A DNA stretch of 64,000 bases, from NCBI RefSeq assembly GCF_020042345.1, contig NZ_CP083387.1, positions 434,001 to 498,000 on the forward strand. The letters are read 5' to 3'. Of the stretch, positions 25,984-35,835 are shown piece after piece. The notes under the pieces are model-generated. The model did not search any database, was not told the DNA's origin, and worked only from the letters and a program-made list of their open reading frames with translations. Source of the DNA: Arachidicoccus terrestris (GTDB lineage: Bacteria > Bacteroidota > Bacteroidia > Chitinophagales > Chitinophagaceae). Every line of letters begins with the position of its first letter. Position 1 is the first letter of the stretch. Made by a program: the position numbers and the translations under genes.

Positions 25984-26442
25984 CTAGGGTTCGATGCGTC
26001 TTTTAAGATAAGCCGTATAGTCGGTCTGCTTACATTCATAAGTGCTGTCCATGTAAGCAGAAGATATCAGAAAATCGGCTGTTGCCGGACAACAGGCCAT
26101 GGGAATATTCCAGACAACGCCCAGGCGCAACAGCGCTTTTACATCACTGTCATGCGGCTGCGCCTCCATAGGGTCCCAGAAAAAAATCACGATATCTATT
26201 TGGCCATTGGCGATCATGGAGCCGATCTGCTGATCACCGCCTAAAGGGCCGCTCAGCACTTTATGTACCGGCACGCCTAGATGCTGTTCAATCAACTTAC
26301 CTGTGGTGCCGGTAGCGACCATCTGATGCGGGATCAGCTTTTCTTTGTTTTCACCGATCCAGGCAATCAGATCATCTTTCTTGTGATCATGGGCAACTAA
26401 AGCAATGGTCTTCTTTTTTTGTAAAATCCTTGGAGCAGGCAT
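25984..26442 (-). CDS. mgsA: Methylglyoxal synthase
   Basis: This 152-residue MGS-like protein has IALVAHDHKKDDL, the phosphate-binding TGTTG (about 44-48), GPLGGDQQIG with the catalytic Asp70, and FFWDPMEAQPHD. It converts dihydroxyacetone phosphate to methylglyoxal, bypassing lower glycolysis when phosphate is short. The full usual length is present. Confidence 0.95.
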   Translation of the reverse strand: MPAPRILQKKKTIALVAHDHKKDDLIAWIGENKEKLIPHQMVATGTTGKLIEQHLGVPVHKVLSGPLGGDQQIGSMIANGQIDIVIFFWDPMEAQPHDSDVKALLRLGVVWNIPMACCPATADFLISSAYMDSTYECKQTDYTAYLKRRIEP

Positions 26443-26479
26443 ATTAATGTATTGTTATAATGATGATAATTGGATGACA

Positions 26480-27673
26480 TCAAGCTTTATTGCCCTCATC
26501 CTGAGCCGAATAATCAATGATAGGATGCCTTTCAAAAGGGTGTTTCTCATCAAAAATATACCGGTAGGTGACCAGCTGTCTGCTGAGTTTTCCGCCAAGC
26601 GCCTTGTAGATATTCAGCATCCTGGGATTCCAGTCACCGGTCCAGCCCATTTCGTATTTCTCATAAGAACGTTTCTTCTGAATGCTGATCGAGCCTTCTG
26701 TGATCATAAAAGCGTCCACCCCCAGCGCCTGGTACTTTGGTACCACACCAAAGGCAATACCCGTAAAGCGTTCACAGATACCTTTTTTTTTCATCCATAG
26801 GAACCGCAGTTTCTGCAGCAGGCCAAACTTCCCATTAAAATGTTTAAAATATTCATTGAGATCCGGTATGTTGATCCACATAGCAATAGGTTCATCCCTA
26901 TAATAGGCAAACCAGATAATCTCTTCGTCTATGATCGGTTTCATTTCATTGAAATTACGGATCATATCTTCTTTGGTGATCGTCTTGCCTTCATGATGCT
27001 GCGACCAGGCCGCGTTGTATACCGTTGCAAACTCCTCCGCATGCTTTTCAATATTCTTTAAATCGATATGACGTGCACTGTAATCCTTTTTATTTTTAAA
27101 CCTGGCATGCCGCTCAATATATTTTTCAGGCAGTTCATCGGTTATGAGCATGGCAAAATAATACTGATTGTAGAAATTGCGAAACCCGTAATTTTCAAAC
27201 AGCTGTTGATAATAAGGAGGATTAAAGGCCATACCATAAATGGGTTCCGCATCAAAGCCCTCAATCATCAATCCCCACCAGCGTTCGCGGTCTCCAAAAT
27301 TAATGGGGCCATCCATCGCCTCCATTCCTCTTGTTCTTAACCAGCCGGCCGCCTGGTCAAATAACATATCTGCCGCTTTCTGCGAATCTATACATTCAAA
27401 AAAGCCAATACCACCTGTCGGATAATCTGTTCCAAAATTTTGGTACTGGTCATTGATAAAGGCAGCGATCCTGCCGATCACCTTACCGTTATCTTTAAGG
27501 ATCCACCTGGTGGCTTTCCCGAACCCATAACATTTATTCTTAGCAGGATTAAAGACGTCATCAATATCTTTATCCAAAGGTTGCACGTAATGAGCAAAAG
27601 CACGGCCTATCTTGGGTGATATCTCCAAAAAATCCCTTTTATCCGCCTTCGTATGCACTTCAAAAATCTCCAT
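26480..27673 (-). CDS. GNAT-like protein, Bacteroidota-conserved
   Basis: This protein is about 397 residues from the ATG at 27673; an ATG at 27694 would add seven residues. It has one segment with an acyltransferase look (VIGRIAAFIND, then GGIGFFECIDSQKAADMLFDQAAGWLRTRGMEAMDGP) and a second segment in the C-terminal half (GIAFGVVPKYQALGVDAFMI, then YEKYEMGWTGDWNPRM). Such a layout suggests two GNAT-type folds. No substrate can be named. It probably belongs to the housekeeping set together with mgsA. Confidence 0.65.
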   Translation of the reverse strand: MEIFEVHTKADKRDFLEISPKIGRAFAHYVQPLDKDIDDVFNPAKNKCYGFGKATRWILKDNGKVIGRIAAFINDQYQNFGTDYPTGGIGFFECIDSQKAADMLFDQAAGWLRTRGMEAMDGPINFGDRERWWGLMIEGFDAEPIYGMAFNPPYYQQLFENYGFRNFYNQYYFAMLITDELPEKYIERHARFKNKKDYSARHIDLKNIEKHAEEFATVYNAAWSQHHEGKTITKEDMIRNFNEMKPIIDEEIIWFAYYRDEPIAMWINIPDLNEYFKHFNGKFGLLQKLRFLWMKKKGICERFTGIAFGVVPKYQALGVDAFMITEGSISIQKKRSYEKYEMGWTGDWNPRMLNIYKALGGKLSRQLVTYRYIFDEKHPFERHPIIDYSAQDEGNKA

Positions 27674-27750
27674 TCTTCGCCCGTATTTGCTCAAAAATAA
27701 ATAATGCCTAAAAATAAAAAAAGTATTCCACTGATTAATGTAGAGTGTCC

Positions 27751-28362
27751 TTACTTGATTGTATCTACATTGCGGTTATAGGCTGCAATCAAGCCTCTTA
27801 CAGCATGCGTCGTAAAAGGTATACTATCCAGTGCTCCTGCCAGATCCGGCTGGTCTAATAACAATTTATGCAGATTATCCTTGGCCTGCACTTCACTGGC
27901 CATCACCCCGTTTACATTGAGCAAAGGGCCGTCATTTTTCCTGGCCAGCCAGACCACGTAGCTAGCGGGTAAATTTCTGGGGGAGACCCGGGTGGCGGCG
28001 CCATATGTAACATATTGATAAAGATCTATTGTTCCGCGTTCCAGGCACTGCATCCAAACCGGATCCACCCTGGAAGAAACGCTGACACTCTTAAACCAGA
28101 TGCCGTCATTTTTATAGGCTTTGTATTGTTTAGCATCCAGCGGATGCTTCTTGCCATTAATGGTAAAACTGCTATGTCCGAAGACAGGTTTATTATAGCG
28201 ACCCACCAACACCTCGCCGTTATTGGTAATCAAAGAATCATGTTGACCAAAGGCCGCAACCGAACAAAACAACAGAAAAAAAGAGCCGAGTCCCAACGCC
28301 TTTTTTAACACCTCAGGCGCGAACACTTTATTGGTCAATCGTATAATGTAACCGGTATCCAT
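27751..28362 (-). CDS. Exported protein of unknown function
   Basis: This 203-residue protein has a hydrophobic export segment around residues 23-39 (LGLGSFFLLFCSVAAFG, cleavage before Gln40). The preceding 22 residues are unusually long for a signal peptide, so a later start is possible. The mature part has no motif recognised here. It lies alone between the GNAT-like gene and the beta-helix protein on the same strand. Confidence 0.5.
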   Translation of the reverse strand: MDTGYIIRLTNKVFAPEVLKKALGLGSFFLLFCSVAAFGQHDSLITNNGEVLVGRYNKPVFGHSSFTINGKKHPLDAKQYKAYKNDGIWFKSVSVSSRVDPVWMQCLERGTIDLYQYVTYGAATRVSPRNLPASYVVWLARKNDGPLLNVNGVMASEVQAKDNLHKLLLDQPDLAGALDSIPFTTHAVRGLIAAYNRNVDTIK

Positions 28363-28496
28363 ATATCTATTTTATTATCATCTTAATTTGATTACTACCT
28401 GTAAATATAGCTTTAAATAAACAGTCGGTGCGATTATTGACATTATTACAACAGTTCTGATCCACAAAATATTTCTTTTTAACAAATAGACAGATT

Positions 28497-30335
28497 TTAG
28501 CGGGCTTTTACAAAGGAAAAACGCTGCTCACCTAATACACAAAAATAGAGACCGGCAGCAAGCGACTCGACATTAACTGCAGCCTTTCCAACCTGGACAG
28601 CAACCTGCTGTACCTGCTTTCCACTGGCATCATATATCTTCAGTACGCCTGCTTTCGACACCTGCAGATACATCATTTTTTTTGCCGGATTCGGATAAAC
28701 CGACAGCTTGGATTCGGCGTTTTGCGCGATCCTGATCACCTTGTCGTAATAACTGCTGCTACCATCCTTATCGACTAACTTCAGCCTGTAATAAGCAACA
28801 GGTCCTTCTTGCGGTGTCGTCACCTTATAGAGGCTGTGGCTCCCGGTGGCCGTTTTACGAATGACTTTCGCAAATGCTTTTCCGTTGGGGCCAGATTCTA
28901 ATTCATAGTGGTCAAAATGCGATTCAAGACCGCTCAGCCATTCAATGGTCGCCAGACCGCCGGCGTATGCACCTTTAAATGAAACAACGCTGACCGGTAA
29001 TGTGGCGCCATCAGGATTCTCATATGCACCCATATCCACGTAGCTGCCGACAATCCTGTTCTTACCGGCAAGATCAGTCGGCGTACTGGTCGCCACTGAG
29101 TCATTGATGCCTTTATTAATCGCGGGGCTGGTTAACCGGAGGGAAAAATCTTTCCCGGCCACATCGGTAAAGACCGGCGCCTGGTTCAGATTACCTGCTC
29201 CCGGCCAGGGCTGAGCGCCGGGAAAGATACTGTGACTTACCGAAAAGACCGTATCTATTGCTACGAAAACATTCGTTATACCGGTACTGCCCGGATGCCA
29301 GAAAATGCAGTTGAAAAAGCGGGCAGAATCCGGCTTTGGCAGCATAGGATCATCATATACCTGATTCTCAAAATAGAGTTCATTGCCTTGTCCGGTCGCC
29401 GTATTAGCTGCAACTGTCAGGTTATGATATCTGGCTGCTCCGAAAAAACTGTAAATACCGCCACCTGAGGCCGCATTATTTCCGGTAATCAATGTGTTTA
29501 CTATCACCGAATGGTTACTGCCCGAGCTAATAAGTCCTCCTCCATTTTGAGCAGCTGTATTGTCTTTTATAATGACGTTCTTCAATAAAGCATTTGCCGT
29601 CCGAATAGATACACCTCCGCCGAAATTGGCATGATTCTCTGTCACGGTGGTGTTTAGTACCTGAGAAAATACATCTCCCCCAACCGGCGTTAAAATAAAA
29701 ATACCGCCGGCCTCTGTTCTTACATACTGCATTTGAACGTCTTCAATACGAACTCCCGGAGATTGCTGCGAGTAAGTCGCGGCCCCCCCTGTTACGACAA
29801 AGCCATCGATTTTCTTATCCTGCCTTGCCGGATTAGCCCCCGCTATTATCACCACATGGCATACATTGTCAGCATAGTCTCCGGGGGCGCCGATATCTCC
29901 GCTTAAAACAGTAGGATAGGCCTTCCACTCCCGATCCTGGAGACCAGGATTCCCTGTACCGGGAAATCCTCCATACAAGTATACTTTATTGATGAGAACA
30001 AAGGCATTATCTATAGTTCCGTCCGTATGACGGTTCGCTTCATCGGCATTATAAAGCGGCTTATAAGTTCCTTCCGCTACAAAAACCCGGATAGAATCTC
30101 CACTCAGCCAGTTGGGGTTTGCCAGATCCTGATCTCTGGCCCACAGCAACACATCCGCTAATTCAGGAACGGCATTAGCCCAGCTGTTCCCGGAATGTGT
30201 TCCGCCTGTCACACTTCGATTGACATAGACAATGCCGCCCGGCCCCGGGGTAATCTGGCCACGGAGCTGATTAAACGACAATAAAAAACAGGCAACAAAT
30301 AATTTAAAGCATAAAGAGGGTAAATTTCTATCCAT
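28497..30335 (-). CDS. Secreted beta-helix protein with type IX secretion tail
   Basis: This 612-residue protein has a signal peptide (cleavage near Gly25-Gln26). It is followed by a parallel beta-helix of the choice-of-anchor/pectate-lyase-like kind (about 30-440, with repeated GGG/NxxxxxGGGI turns and VNTLITGNNAASGGGIY). An Ig/FN3-like region (about 445-530) and a C-terminal Por secretion tail (about 537-612, SVYPNPAKKMMYLQV to SFVKAR) complete it. The tail implies export by the type IX secretion system and surface attachment or release. Catalytic residues are not obvious, so it may be an adhesin or polysaccharide-binding protein. Confidence 0.85.
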   Translation of the reverse strand: MDRNLPSLCFKLFVACFLLSFNQLRGQITPGPGGIVYVNRSVTGGTHSGNSWANAVPELADVLLWARDQDLANPNWLSGDSIRVFVAEGTYKPLYNADEANRHTDGTIDNAFVLINKVYLYGGFPGTGNPGLQDREWKAYPTVLSGDIGAPGDYADNVCHVVIIAGANPARQDKKIDGFVVTGGAATYSQQSPGVRIEDVQMQYVRTEAGGIFILTPVGGDVFSQVLNTTVTENHANFGGGVSIRTANALLKNVIIKDNTAAQNGGGLISSGSNHSVIVNTLITGNNAASGGGIYSFFGAARYHNLTVAANTATGQGNELYFENQVYDDPMLPKPDSARFFNCIFWHPGSTGITNVFVAIDTVFSVSHSIFPGAQPWPGAGNLNQAPVFTDVAGKDFSLRLTSPAINKGINDSVATSTPTDLAGKNRIVGSYVDMGAYENPDGATLPVSVVSFKGAYAGGLATIEWLSGLESHFDHYELESGPNGKAFAKVIRKTATGSHSLYKVTTPQEGPVAYYRLKLVDKDGSSSYYDKVIRIAQNAESKLSVYPNPAKKMMYLQVSKAGVLKIYDASGKQVQQVAVQVGKAAVNVESLAAGLYFCVLGEQRFSFVKAR

Positions 30336-30509
30336 ACTACAGGTTTAACTGATATTAAAAAGGTTGGTGAGCACATTTGAAACAGTTGAGTAAAAGCCAA
30401 TCAACGCTAGAAGCTATCACATATTTTCGCCTCAAAAGTACAGATTCTCAGGCTTAAATAAACGATGCGCCCATCCTTTTTTAAAGCGATGGCTACGTCA
30501 CTGAATGCA

Positions 30510-30550
30510 AACAGGCCACCTGTCCTTATCCTGAGGACAAATGGCCTGTT
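30510..30550 (-). terminator. Terminator after the thiolase gene
   Basis: AACAGGCCA (30510-30518) pairs with TGGCCTGTT (30542-30550), with a second inner stem GTCCT/AGGAC. It lies just past the thiolase stop on the minus strand. Confidence 0.75.
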
Positions 30551-30571
30551 GTAAATTTAATTAAAAAGCGC

Positions 30572-31762
30572 TTATACCCGTTCTATCACCATGGCGCTGG
30601 CTCCGCCGCCGCCGTTGCATATACCCGCAGCACCGTACTTCGCACCACCCGCCTGCAGAACGCCGATCAGCGTAACCAGAATCCGGGCGCCGCTGCAGCC
30701 CAGCGGGTGTCCTAAAGAAACAGCACCGCCATGTACATTAACTTTATCCGCCGTAATGGCCAGGCGTTGGGTGTTGACAATACCTACTACGGAAAACGCC
30801 TCATTGAGTTCAAAAAAATCAATATCGCCGATCTGCAGTCCGGCCTTTTCCACCGCCAGAGGAACGGCGACCGCGGGGCTGGTCGTAAACCATTCAGGTT
30901 CCTGCGCTGCATCTGCATAGCTTCGGATAATTGCCAGCGGTGTAAGTCCCCGTTTATCTGCCTCTTGTTTAGACATCAAAACGAGTGCTGCGGCACCGTC
31001 ATTCATGGTAGAAGCATTGGCGGCTGTTACTGTCCCGTCCTTTTTAAAAGCGGGTCTGAGCGAAGGTATTTTTTCAAATTTTACTTTAAAAGGCTCTTCA
31101 TCCTTATTAATGATCAGGGGCTCACCTTTGGGATTAGGAAGGGTAAGAGATGTAATTTCACCATCGAAACGACCGGATTCCCAGGCCAGCTGACTTCTCT
31201 TATAACTCTCAATGGCAAATTGATCCTGCATGTCCCTGGTAATATTACACTGGTCTGCACAAAGCTCTGCCGACATGCCCATGGCTTCCCCGCTGTAAGC
31301 ATCCGTCAGCCCGTCCCCGGCCAACCCGTCCTGAACACTGTCTGTGCCGTATTTGAAGCCAAAGCGATGGTTTTTCAAATAAAAAGGCACCTGGCTCATA
31401 TTCTCCATTCCGCCTGCTACAACGATGTCCCTGTCACCTGCCCGTATTGCCTGAGTGGCCAACATGACTGCCTTCATGCCGCTGGCGCAGACTTTATTGA
31501 CGGTTGTAGCAACCACCGTAGACGGCAGCCCTGCCTTTAATGCCGCCTGCCGGGCAGGCGCCTGACCTGTACCCGCCTGCAATACCTGCCCCATAAAAAC
31601 TTCTTCAATATCTGATACACTGAGACTAGCTTTTTCTATAGCCGACCGAATAACCGTGCCGCCCAGCTCAGTGGCCGGAATGTCTTTCAATACACCACCG
31701 AAACTTCCTATCGGCGTTCTGGTTGCACTGATAATATACACGGTTCTTTCCATATTTTCCAT
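30572..31762 (-). CDS. Acetyl-CoA C-acetyltransferase (thiolase)
   Basis: This 396-residue enzyme from the ATG at 31762 (a start at 31753 is equally good; one at 31804 gives a spurious extension) has the acyl-accepting Cys92 in NKVCASGM, the GHPLGCSG block with the catalytic His, and the C-terminal CNGGGGASA Cys. It condenses or cleaves acetoacetyl-CoA. The degradative or biosynthetic direction cannot be told from sequence. It is monocistronic with a terminator directly after it. Confidence 0.95.
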   Translation of the reverse strand: MENMERTVYIISATRTPIGSFGGVLKDIPATELGGTVIRSAIEKASLSVSDIEEVFMGQVLQAGTGQAPARQAALKAGLPSTVVATTVNKVCASGMKAVMLATQAIRAGDRDIVVAGGMENMSQVPFYLKNHRFGFKYGTDSVQDGLAGDGLTDAYSGEAMGMSAELCADQCNITRDMQDQFAIESYKRSQLAWESGRFDGEITSLTLPNPKGEPLIINKDEEPFKVKFEKIPSLRPAFKKDGTVTAANASTMNDGAAALVLMSKQEADKRGLTPLAIIRSYADAAQEPEWFTTSPAVAVPLAVEKAGLQIGDIDFFELNEAFSVVGIVNTQRLAITADKVNVHGGAVSLGHPLGCSGARILVTLIGVLQAGGAKYGAAGICNGGGGASAMVIERV

Positions 31763-31955
31763 AAAGTGTTTGTTTTTAATCAACCGGATGGCCAATATGA
31801 GCATCCCGCACCCAAAAATAACATTTGTTAGCTAAATAAAAAAGCCGCTGCCGGAATTTAACCTTTGCAAGGATAAAAAACAGCTATCTCGACCAACGGA
31901 GATTATACATGAAAAGCTTCCTTTTAATAAATAATTATTTATTTTGTGCCTATCT

Positions 31956-34067
31956 ATGCAAAACGGTTCTTCAGTACTTCAAAATCCAATTGAATATCTT
32001 AAAGGGGTCGGCCCCCTGAAGGGAGATTTGTTGCGAAAGGAACTAAGCATACATCATTTTGAGGATTTACTTTATCATTTTCCGATACGACATATTGACC
32101 GCACAAAAATCAACTCCGTTAGGGAAATTAACCCGGCGACAGACTATGTGCAGCTTAAAGGAAAAATCGCCTTCCATGAAATGCTGGGACAGGGACGGTC
32201 GAAAAGACTCGTCGCCGAATTCCGGGACGGAACCGGCGCAATAGAGCTCGTCTGGTTTCAGGGGGCTCATTGGGTGGCAAAACTTTTAGAAAAAGGGGGT
32301 ACCTGGCTGATCTATGGTAAGGTCAGTTTTTTTAACGGCAAAGCACAGATGTCGCATCCCGAAATGGAATCTGCAGAAACCCAGGAGATTGCCGCTAAAG
32401 CCTATTTGGAGCCCATCTATCCTTCTACGGAGAAGCTTAAGACAAAAGGCCTGAACGGACGGCAGATTGGCAAACTGACTTTACATCTTTTGCAGCAGCT
32501 CTCGCCCCGGGACCTAGCCGAGAATATTCCGGATGCGATCTGCCAGCATCTGCAGCTCATGCCCCGGTTTCAGGCCTATTGTTATATCCATTTTCCGCCC
32601 GATGATGCAGCCTATAAACAGGCGCTGAGACGGTTGAAGTTTGAAGAATTGTTTATTGCCCAAGTCCGCTTAAACCTCATCAGAGTCCGGCGTGGCAGGC
32701 ACTCCAAGGGATTACTGTTTGACAGGGTCGGTGACCTGTTCAATATTTTTTATGAAAAACACCTCCCCTTTGCGCTGACCGGGGCCCAAAAAAGAGTACT
32801 CCGGGAGATCAGACAAGACACCGCCCACGGACACCAGATGAACCGCCTTCTGCAGGGAGATGTAGGCAGCGGCAAAACGATCGTTGCCTTACTCAGTATG
32901 CTGATGGCTGCCGATAATGGCTTCCAGAGCTGCCTGATGGCCCCTACTGAGATCCTGGCCGCACAGCATTTTAGCGGGCTTTCCGAATTATTGAAGGATC
33001 TGCCCATTGAGCTCAGACTGCTGACAGGGAGTACCAAGGCAAAGGACAGACGAGCGATACTTGCCGGTCTCCTTGATGGGACGATCCATATGGTGATCGG
33101 CACGCATGCTGTTATTGAAGATAAGGTGGTCTTCAAGAACCTGGGGCTGGCCATTGTGGATGAGCAGCATCGTTTCGGCGTCGCACAGCGGGCCAGGCTC
33201 TGGAAAAAATCAGTCATCCCTCCGCATATTCTTGTGATGACGGCTACACCAATCCCAAGAACGCTGGCCATGACTGCCTATGGAGACCTGGACTACAGTG
33301 TCATGGACGAATTACCTCCTGGCAGGCAACCGGTGACAACCCTGCACCGGACGGATATCTACCGGATGAAAGTCATGGAGTTTATCCGTTCAGAGATTGA
33401 CAAAGGACGGCAGGCTTATGTTATCTATCCACTGATCGAGGAGAGTGAAAAATTAAGTTACGAAGACCTGATGCAGGGTTATGAACAGGTAAAGACCTAT
33501 TTTCCGGATCATCGTTATAAGATCAGTATGGTCCACGGCCGGCAATCACCGGAAGAAAAAGCCACCAATATGGACCGGTTCGTCCGGGGTGATACACAGA
33601 TCATGGTCAGTACCACCGTCATAGAAGTCGGCGTCAATGTTCCGAACGCTTCAGTAATGGTGATTGAAAGCGCTGAAAAATTCGGGCTCTCGCAGCTTCA
33701 TCAGCTGCGCGGCCGCGTGGGCCGGGGTGCAGAAAAGAGTTATTGTATTTTACTTACCGGAAATAAACTGAGTCAGGACGCCCGTGAAAGGATCGGCATT
33801 ATGTGCGCCACCAATGACGGATTCAAGATCGCGGAAAAAGATCTGGAGCTGCGCGGTCCGGGCGATATTGAAGGAACCCGTCAAAGCGGGGCACTGAACC
33901 TTAAGTTGGCCAGTCTGGTCGAAGACGCAGAGATACTGCAAGTCGCTAAAAAACTGGCAACAGCGCTTGTTGAATCTGATGAGCACCTGGAAGACCCTGC
34001 CCATGCCATGCTCAGAGGATTCTTGATGCAGACCATGGGCAAAACAGCATGGAGTAAAATCTCTTAG
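31956..34067 (+). CDS. recG: ATP-dependent DNA helicase RecG
   Basis: This protein is about 703 residues from the ATG at 31956; a GTG at 31944 would add four residues. It shows the N-terminal wedge/OB domain (about 55-145), Walker A GDVGSGKT (301-308), the DEQH box (VDEQHRFG), TATPIPRT and the C-terminal QLRGRVGRG motif. It remodels stalled replication forks and branched DNA. The full family length is present. Confidence 0.97.
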   Translation: MQNGSSVLQNPIEYLKGVGPLKGDLLRKELSIHHFEDLLYHFPIRHIDRTKINSVREINPATDYVQLKGKIAFHEMLGQGRSKRLVAEFRDGTGAIELVWFQGAHWVAKLLEKGGTWLIYGKVSFFNGKAQMSHPEMESAETQEIAAKAYLEPIYPSTEKLKTKGLNGRQIGKLTLHLLQQLSPRDLAENIPDAICQHLQLMPRFQAYCYIHFPPDDAAYKQALRRLKFEELFIAQVRLNLIRVRRGRHSKGLLFDRVGDLFNIFYEKHLPFALTGAQKRVLREIRQDTAHGHQMNRLLQGDVGSGKTIVALLSMLMAADNGFQSCLMAPTEILAAQHFSGLSELLKDLPIELRLLTGSTKAKDRRAILAGLLDGTIHMVIGTHAVIEDKVVFKNLGLAIVDEQHRFGVAQRARLWKKSVIPPHILVMTATPIPRTLAMTAYGDLDYSVMDELPPGRQPVTTLHRTDIYRMKVMEFIRSEIDKGRQAYVIYPLIEESEKLSYEDLMQGYEQVKTYFPDHRYKISMVHGRQSPEEKATNMDRFVRGDTQIMVSTTVIEVGVNVPNASVMVIESAEKFGLSQLHQLRGRVGRGAEKSYCILLTGNKLSQDARERIGIMCATNDGFKIAEKDLELRGPGDIEGTRQSGALNLKLASLVEDAEILQVAKKLATALVESDEHLEDPAHAMLRGFLMQTMGKTAWSKIS

Positions 34068-34165
34068 TAAAGATGCGATTCGTTGATACAAAACAAAACC
34101 TGTAATTTTACCACAGGGAGCTGACTTCCCGGTTAAATACGCCTTAATGCCTAATTTTTATTACC

Positions 34166-34672
34166 ATGCCTGAAAACTTGCATCATTATCATTTAAATCT
34201 GGAATGGACCGGCAATACCGGCCAGGGAACGCAAAGCTATACTAATTATGAAAGATCCTACCGATGGCACAGCAACCAGAAGCCGCCTATTGAGGGAAGT
34301 TCTGATCCAAAATTCAGAGGCGACCGAACGAAACACAATCCGGAAGAATTGTTACTTGCAGCCCTAAGCTCCTGCCACATGCTTTGGTATCTGCATTTAT
34401 GTGCGGATAACCATATCACCGTACTTGAATACAGGGACAAGGCCACAGGAACTATGGAAGGAGAAAAGCAGCTGACAACGGATAAGGGGCATAAACAGAT
34501 CCGTGGAGGGCACTTTACCCATGTGTTGCTCAAGCCCTTGGTTAAACTGGCACACAAAGAAGATATAAGCAGAGCGACGGCTTTGCACCATGAGGCCCAC
34601 ACGCGCTGTTTTATCGCAAATTCGGTAAACTTTCCTGTCGATACAGAACCCGCATTTGCGTTTCCTGAATAA
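34166..34672 (+). CDS. OsmC family protein
   Basis: This 168-residue OsmC/Ohr-fold protein has the two reactive Cys regions: SSCHMLWYLHLC (about 72-83) and ARCFIANS-type C-terminus (TRCFIANSVNF). The PEELLLAALSSC helix is diagnostic. It probably detoxifies organic hydroperoxides. It differs from the second OsmC protein at 38993 and the two are not close paralogues. Confidence 0.9.
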   Translation: MPENLHHYHLNLEWTGNTGQGTQSYTNYERSYRWHSNQKPPIEGSSDPKFRGDRTKHNPEELLLAALSSCHMLWYLHLCADNHITVLEYRDKATGTMEGEKQLTTDKGHKQIRGGHFTHVLLKPLVKLAHKEDISRATALHHEAHTRCFIANSVNFPVDTEPAFAFPE

Positions 34673-34934
34673 TAGCTATATACGTGCTTTATTGTCTGGG
34701 CAACGTTCAGAAGAAAATAAATCAGTAGCAGGATGTACTAAAAGCAGGTTGGATCAACCATGTCATATCACCCAAAAAAGCTTTGGACATCCTACTTGAA
34801 TGAAGCGATCTTTTTTTGATCTGAAGCGCTTTTTTGTCTGTATCTTTTAGGGCAGCAAAGGAAGGCAAATTTTAGTAATCATCTTGACCATAGCGTTTGC
34901 GGTATACAGGTAACCACTTCAATAAATCAATTTT
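34673..34934 (+). other. Intergenic region downstream of the OsmC gene
   Basis: No gene is visible. The direct repeat GAAGCG around a T-rich GATC-flanked segment (about 34803-34830) and a box TATCTTTTA near 34841 could be remnants of a promoter for the small frame at 34935. Confidence 0.35.
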
Positions 34935-35030
34935 ATGAATCGTAGACAAGCCCTGAAAACACTGGGACTAGATCCGCTCTTAAGTGTACTTTCTGCGCCA
35001 TTCCTGTTTCAAAAGCAGCCGGATTTATAG
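34935..35030 (+). pseudogene. 31-codon remnant with Tat-like signal
   Basis: The frame starts MNRRQALKTLG and stops after 31 residues (QKQPDL). The twin-arginine start and the hydrophobic stretch LLSVLSAPFLF look like the leader of a Tat-exported Bacteroidota protein that has lost the rest of its gene. No continuation is seen in the other frames before the FMN reductase. It may also be a chance frame. Confidence 0.35.
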
Positions 35031-35092
35031 CAGTAAAACTGCGGGTAAGCATAAAGACAGTATAATTTACCCACTATTTTTAAATCGTTCGA

Positions 35093-35100
35093 TATCTTTG
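35093..35100 (+). promoter_or_regulatory. -7 box for the FMN reductase gene
   Basis: TATCTTTG matches the Bacteroidota -7 element; the -33 TTTG is not at the standard distance. It lies 57 bp before the chosen start. Confidence 0.4.
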
Positions 35101-35156
35101 TCCTCTCATGAGTGGCAGCTCTGGTATGTAGCGTAGCTGCCGGTAAAAAAATCAAG

Positions 35157-35774
35157 ATGCGTCAGCTACAACTTCTCGTCTTAATAGGCAGCACAAAAGA
35201 GCATTCTTCCAACCAGAAGCTGGTTGCGTTCATAAAAAAAGAAGCCGCAGGCCTGAAAATGGCGGGCAACAGCGATACTGCGCCCGTTTATTGGGAAATA
35301 TTTCCAATCAGTAAACTTCCTTATTTTGATCCCGATCTGGACAAAGCCGCTGCCGGTCGTTTAGAGAAAGATGCGCAACAACCGGTAGGCACGGTCCCCG
35401 CTGCCGTTGGGGAGCTCCGGCAAAAAGTTGCTGAGGCGGATGGCATACTCATCTGTACGCCGGAGTATGTTTTTAGCCTGCCCGGGATTTTAAAAAACGC
35501 ACTGGAATGGCTGGTTTCTACAACGGTTTTAACAGATAAGCCCATGGCACTGATCACCGCAGCAGCTTCGGGCGAAAAGGCCAAAGAAAGCCTGGAACTG
35601 ATTGTAAAAACACTGGGCGGTCAGTTTGATACAACAACCTCAATCCGTATTCAAGGCGTCGCCGGGAAATTTAATAGTGAAGGTGAGCTGGCAGATGCCG
35701 GCACTGTTCAAACGCTGAAAGACCTTTTGTACAGCTGGTTTGCGCTTATGGAGCTAAAACAACAAGCACAATGA
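35157..35774 (+). CDS. NADPH-dependent FMN reductase family protein
   Basis: This 205-residue flavodoxin-fold protein from the ATG at 35157 has LLVLIGSTKEHSSNQKLV near the N-terminus (FMN phosphate loop), ADGILICTPEYVFSLPGILKNALEWL (the TPEY and P-G-x-L-KNALDW signature) and ITAAASGEKA. It reduces quinones, azo compounds or metal ions at the expense of NAD(P)H. An ATG at 35112 would add 15 uncharacteristic residues. Confidence 0.92.
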   Translation: MRQLQLLVLIGSTKEHSSNQKLVAFIKKEAAGLKMAGNSDTAPVYWEIFPISKLPYFDPDLDKAAAGRLEKDAQQPVGTVPAAVGELRQKVAEADGILICTPEYVFSLPGILKNALEWLVSTTVLTDKPMALITAAASGEKAKESLELIVKTLGGQFDTTTSIRIQGVAGKFNSEGELADAGTVQTLKDLLYSWFALMELKQQAQ

Positions 35775-35835
35775 AGCTGCTTTTTCCGTCATTTGCCAAG
35801 TTCCTGTTGCTGACAGATCAGGCAATATCAATCCA

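Noticed and set aside
32750-33271. 173-codon minus-strand frame inside recG
   Set aside because: Shadow of the helicase coding region; recG is intact and conserved across it.
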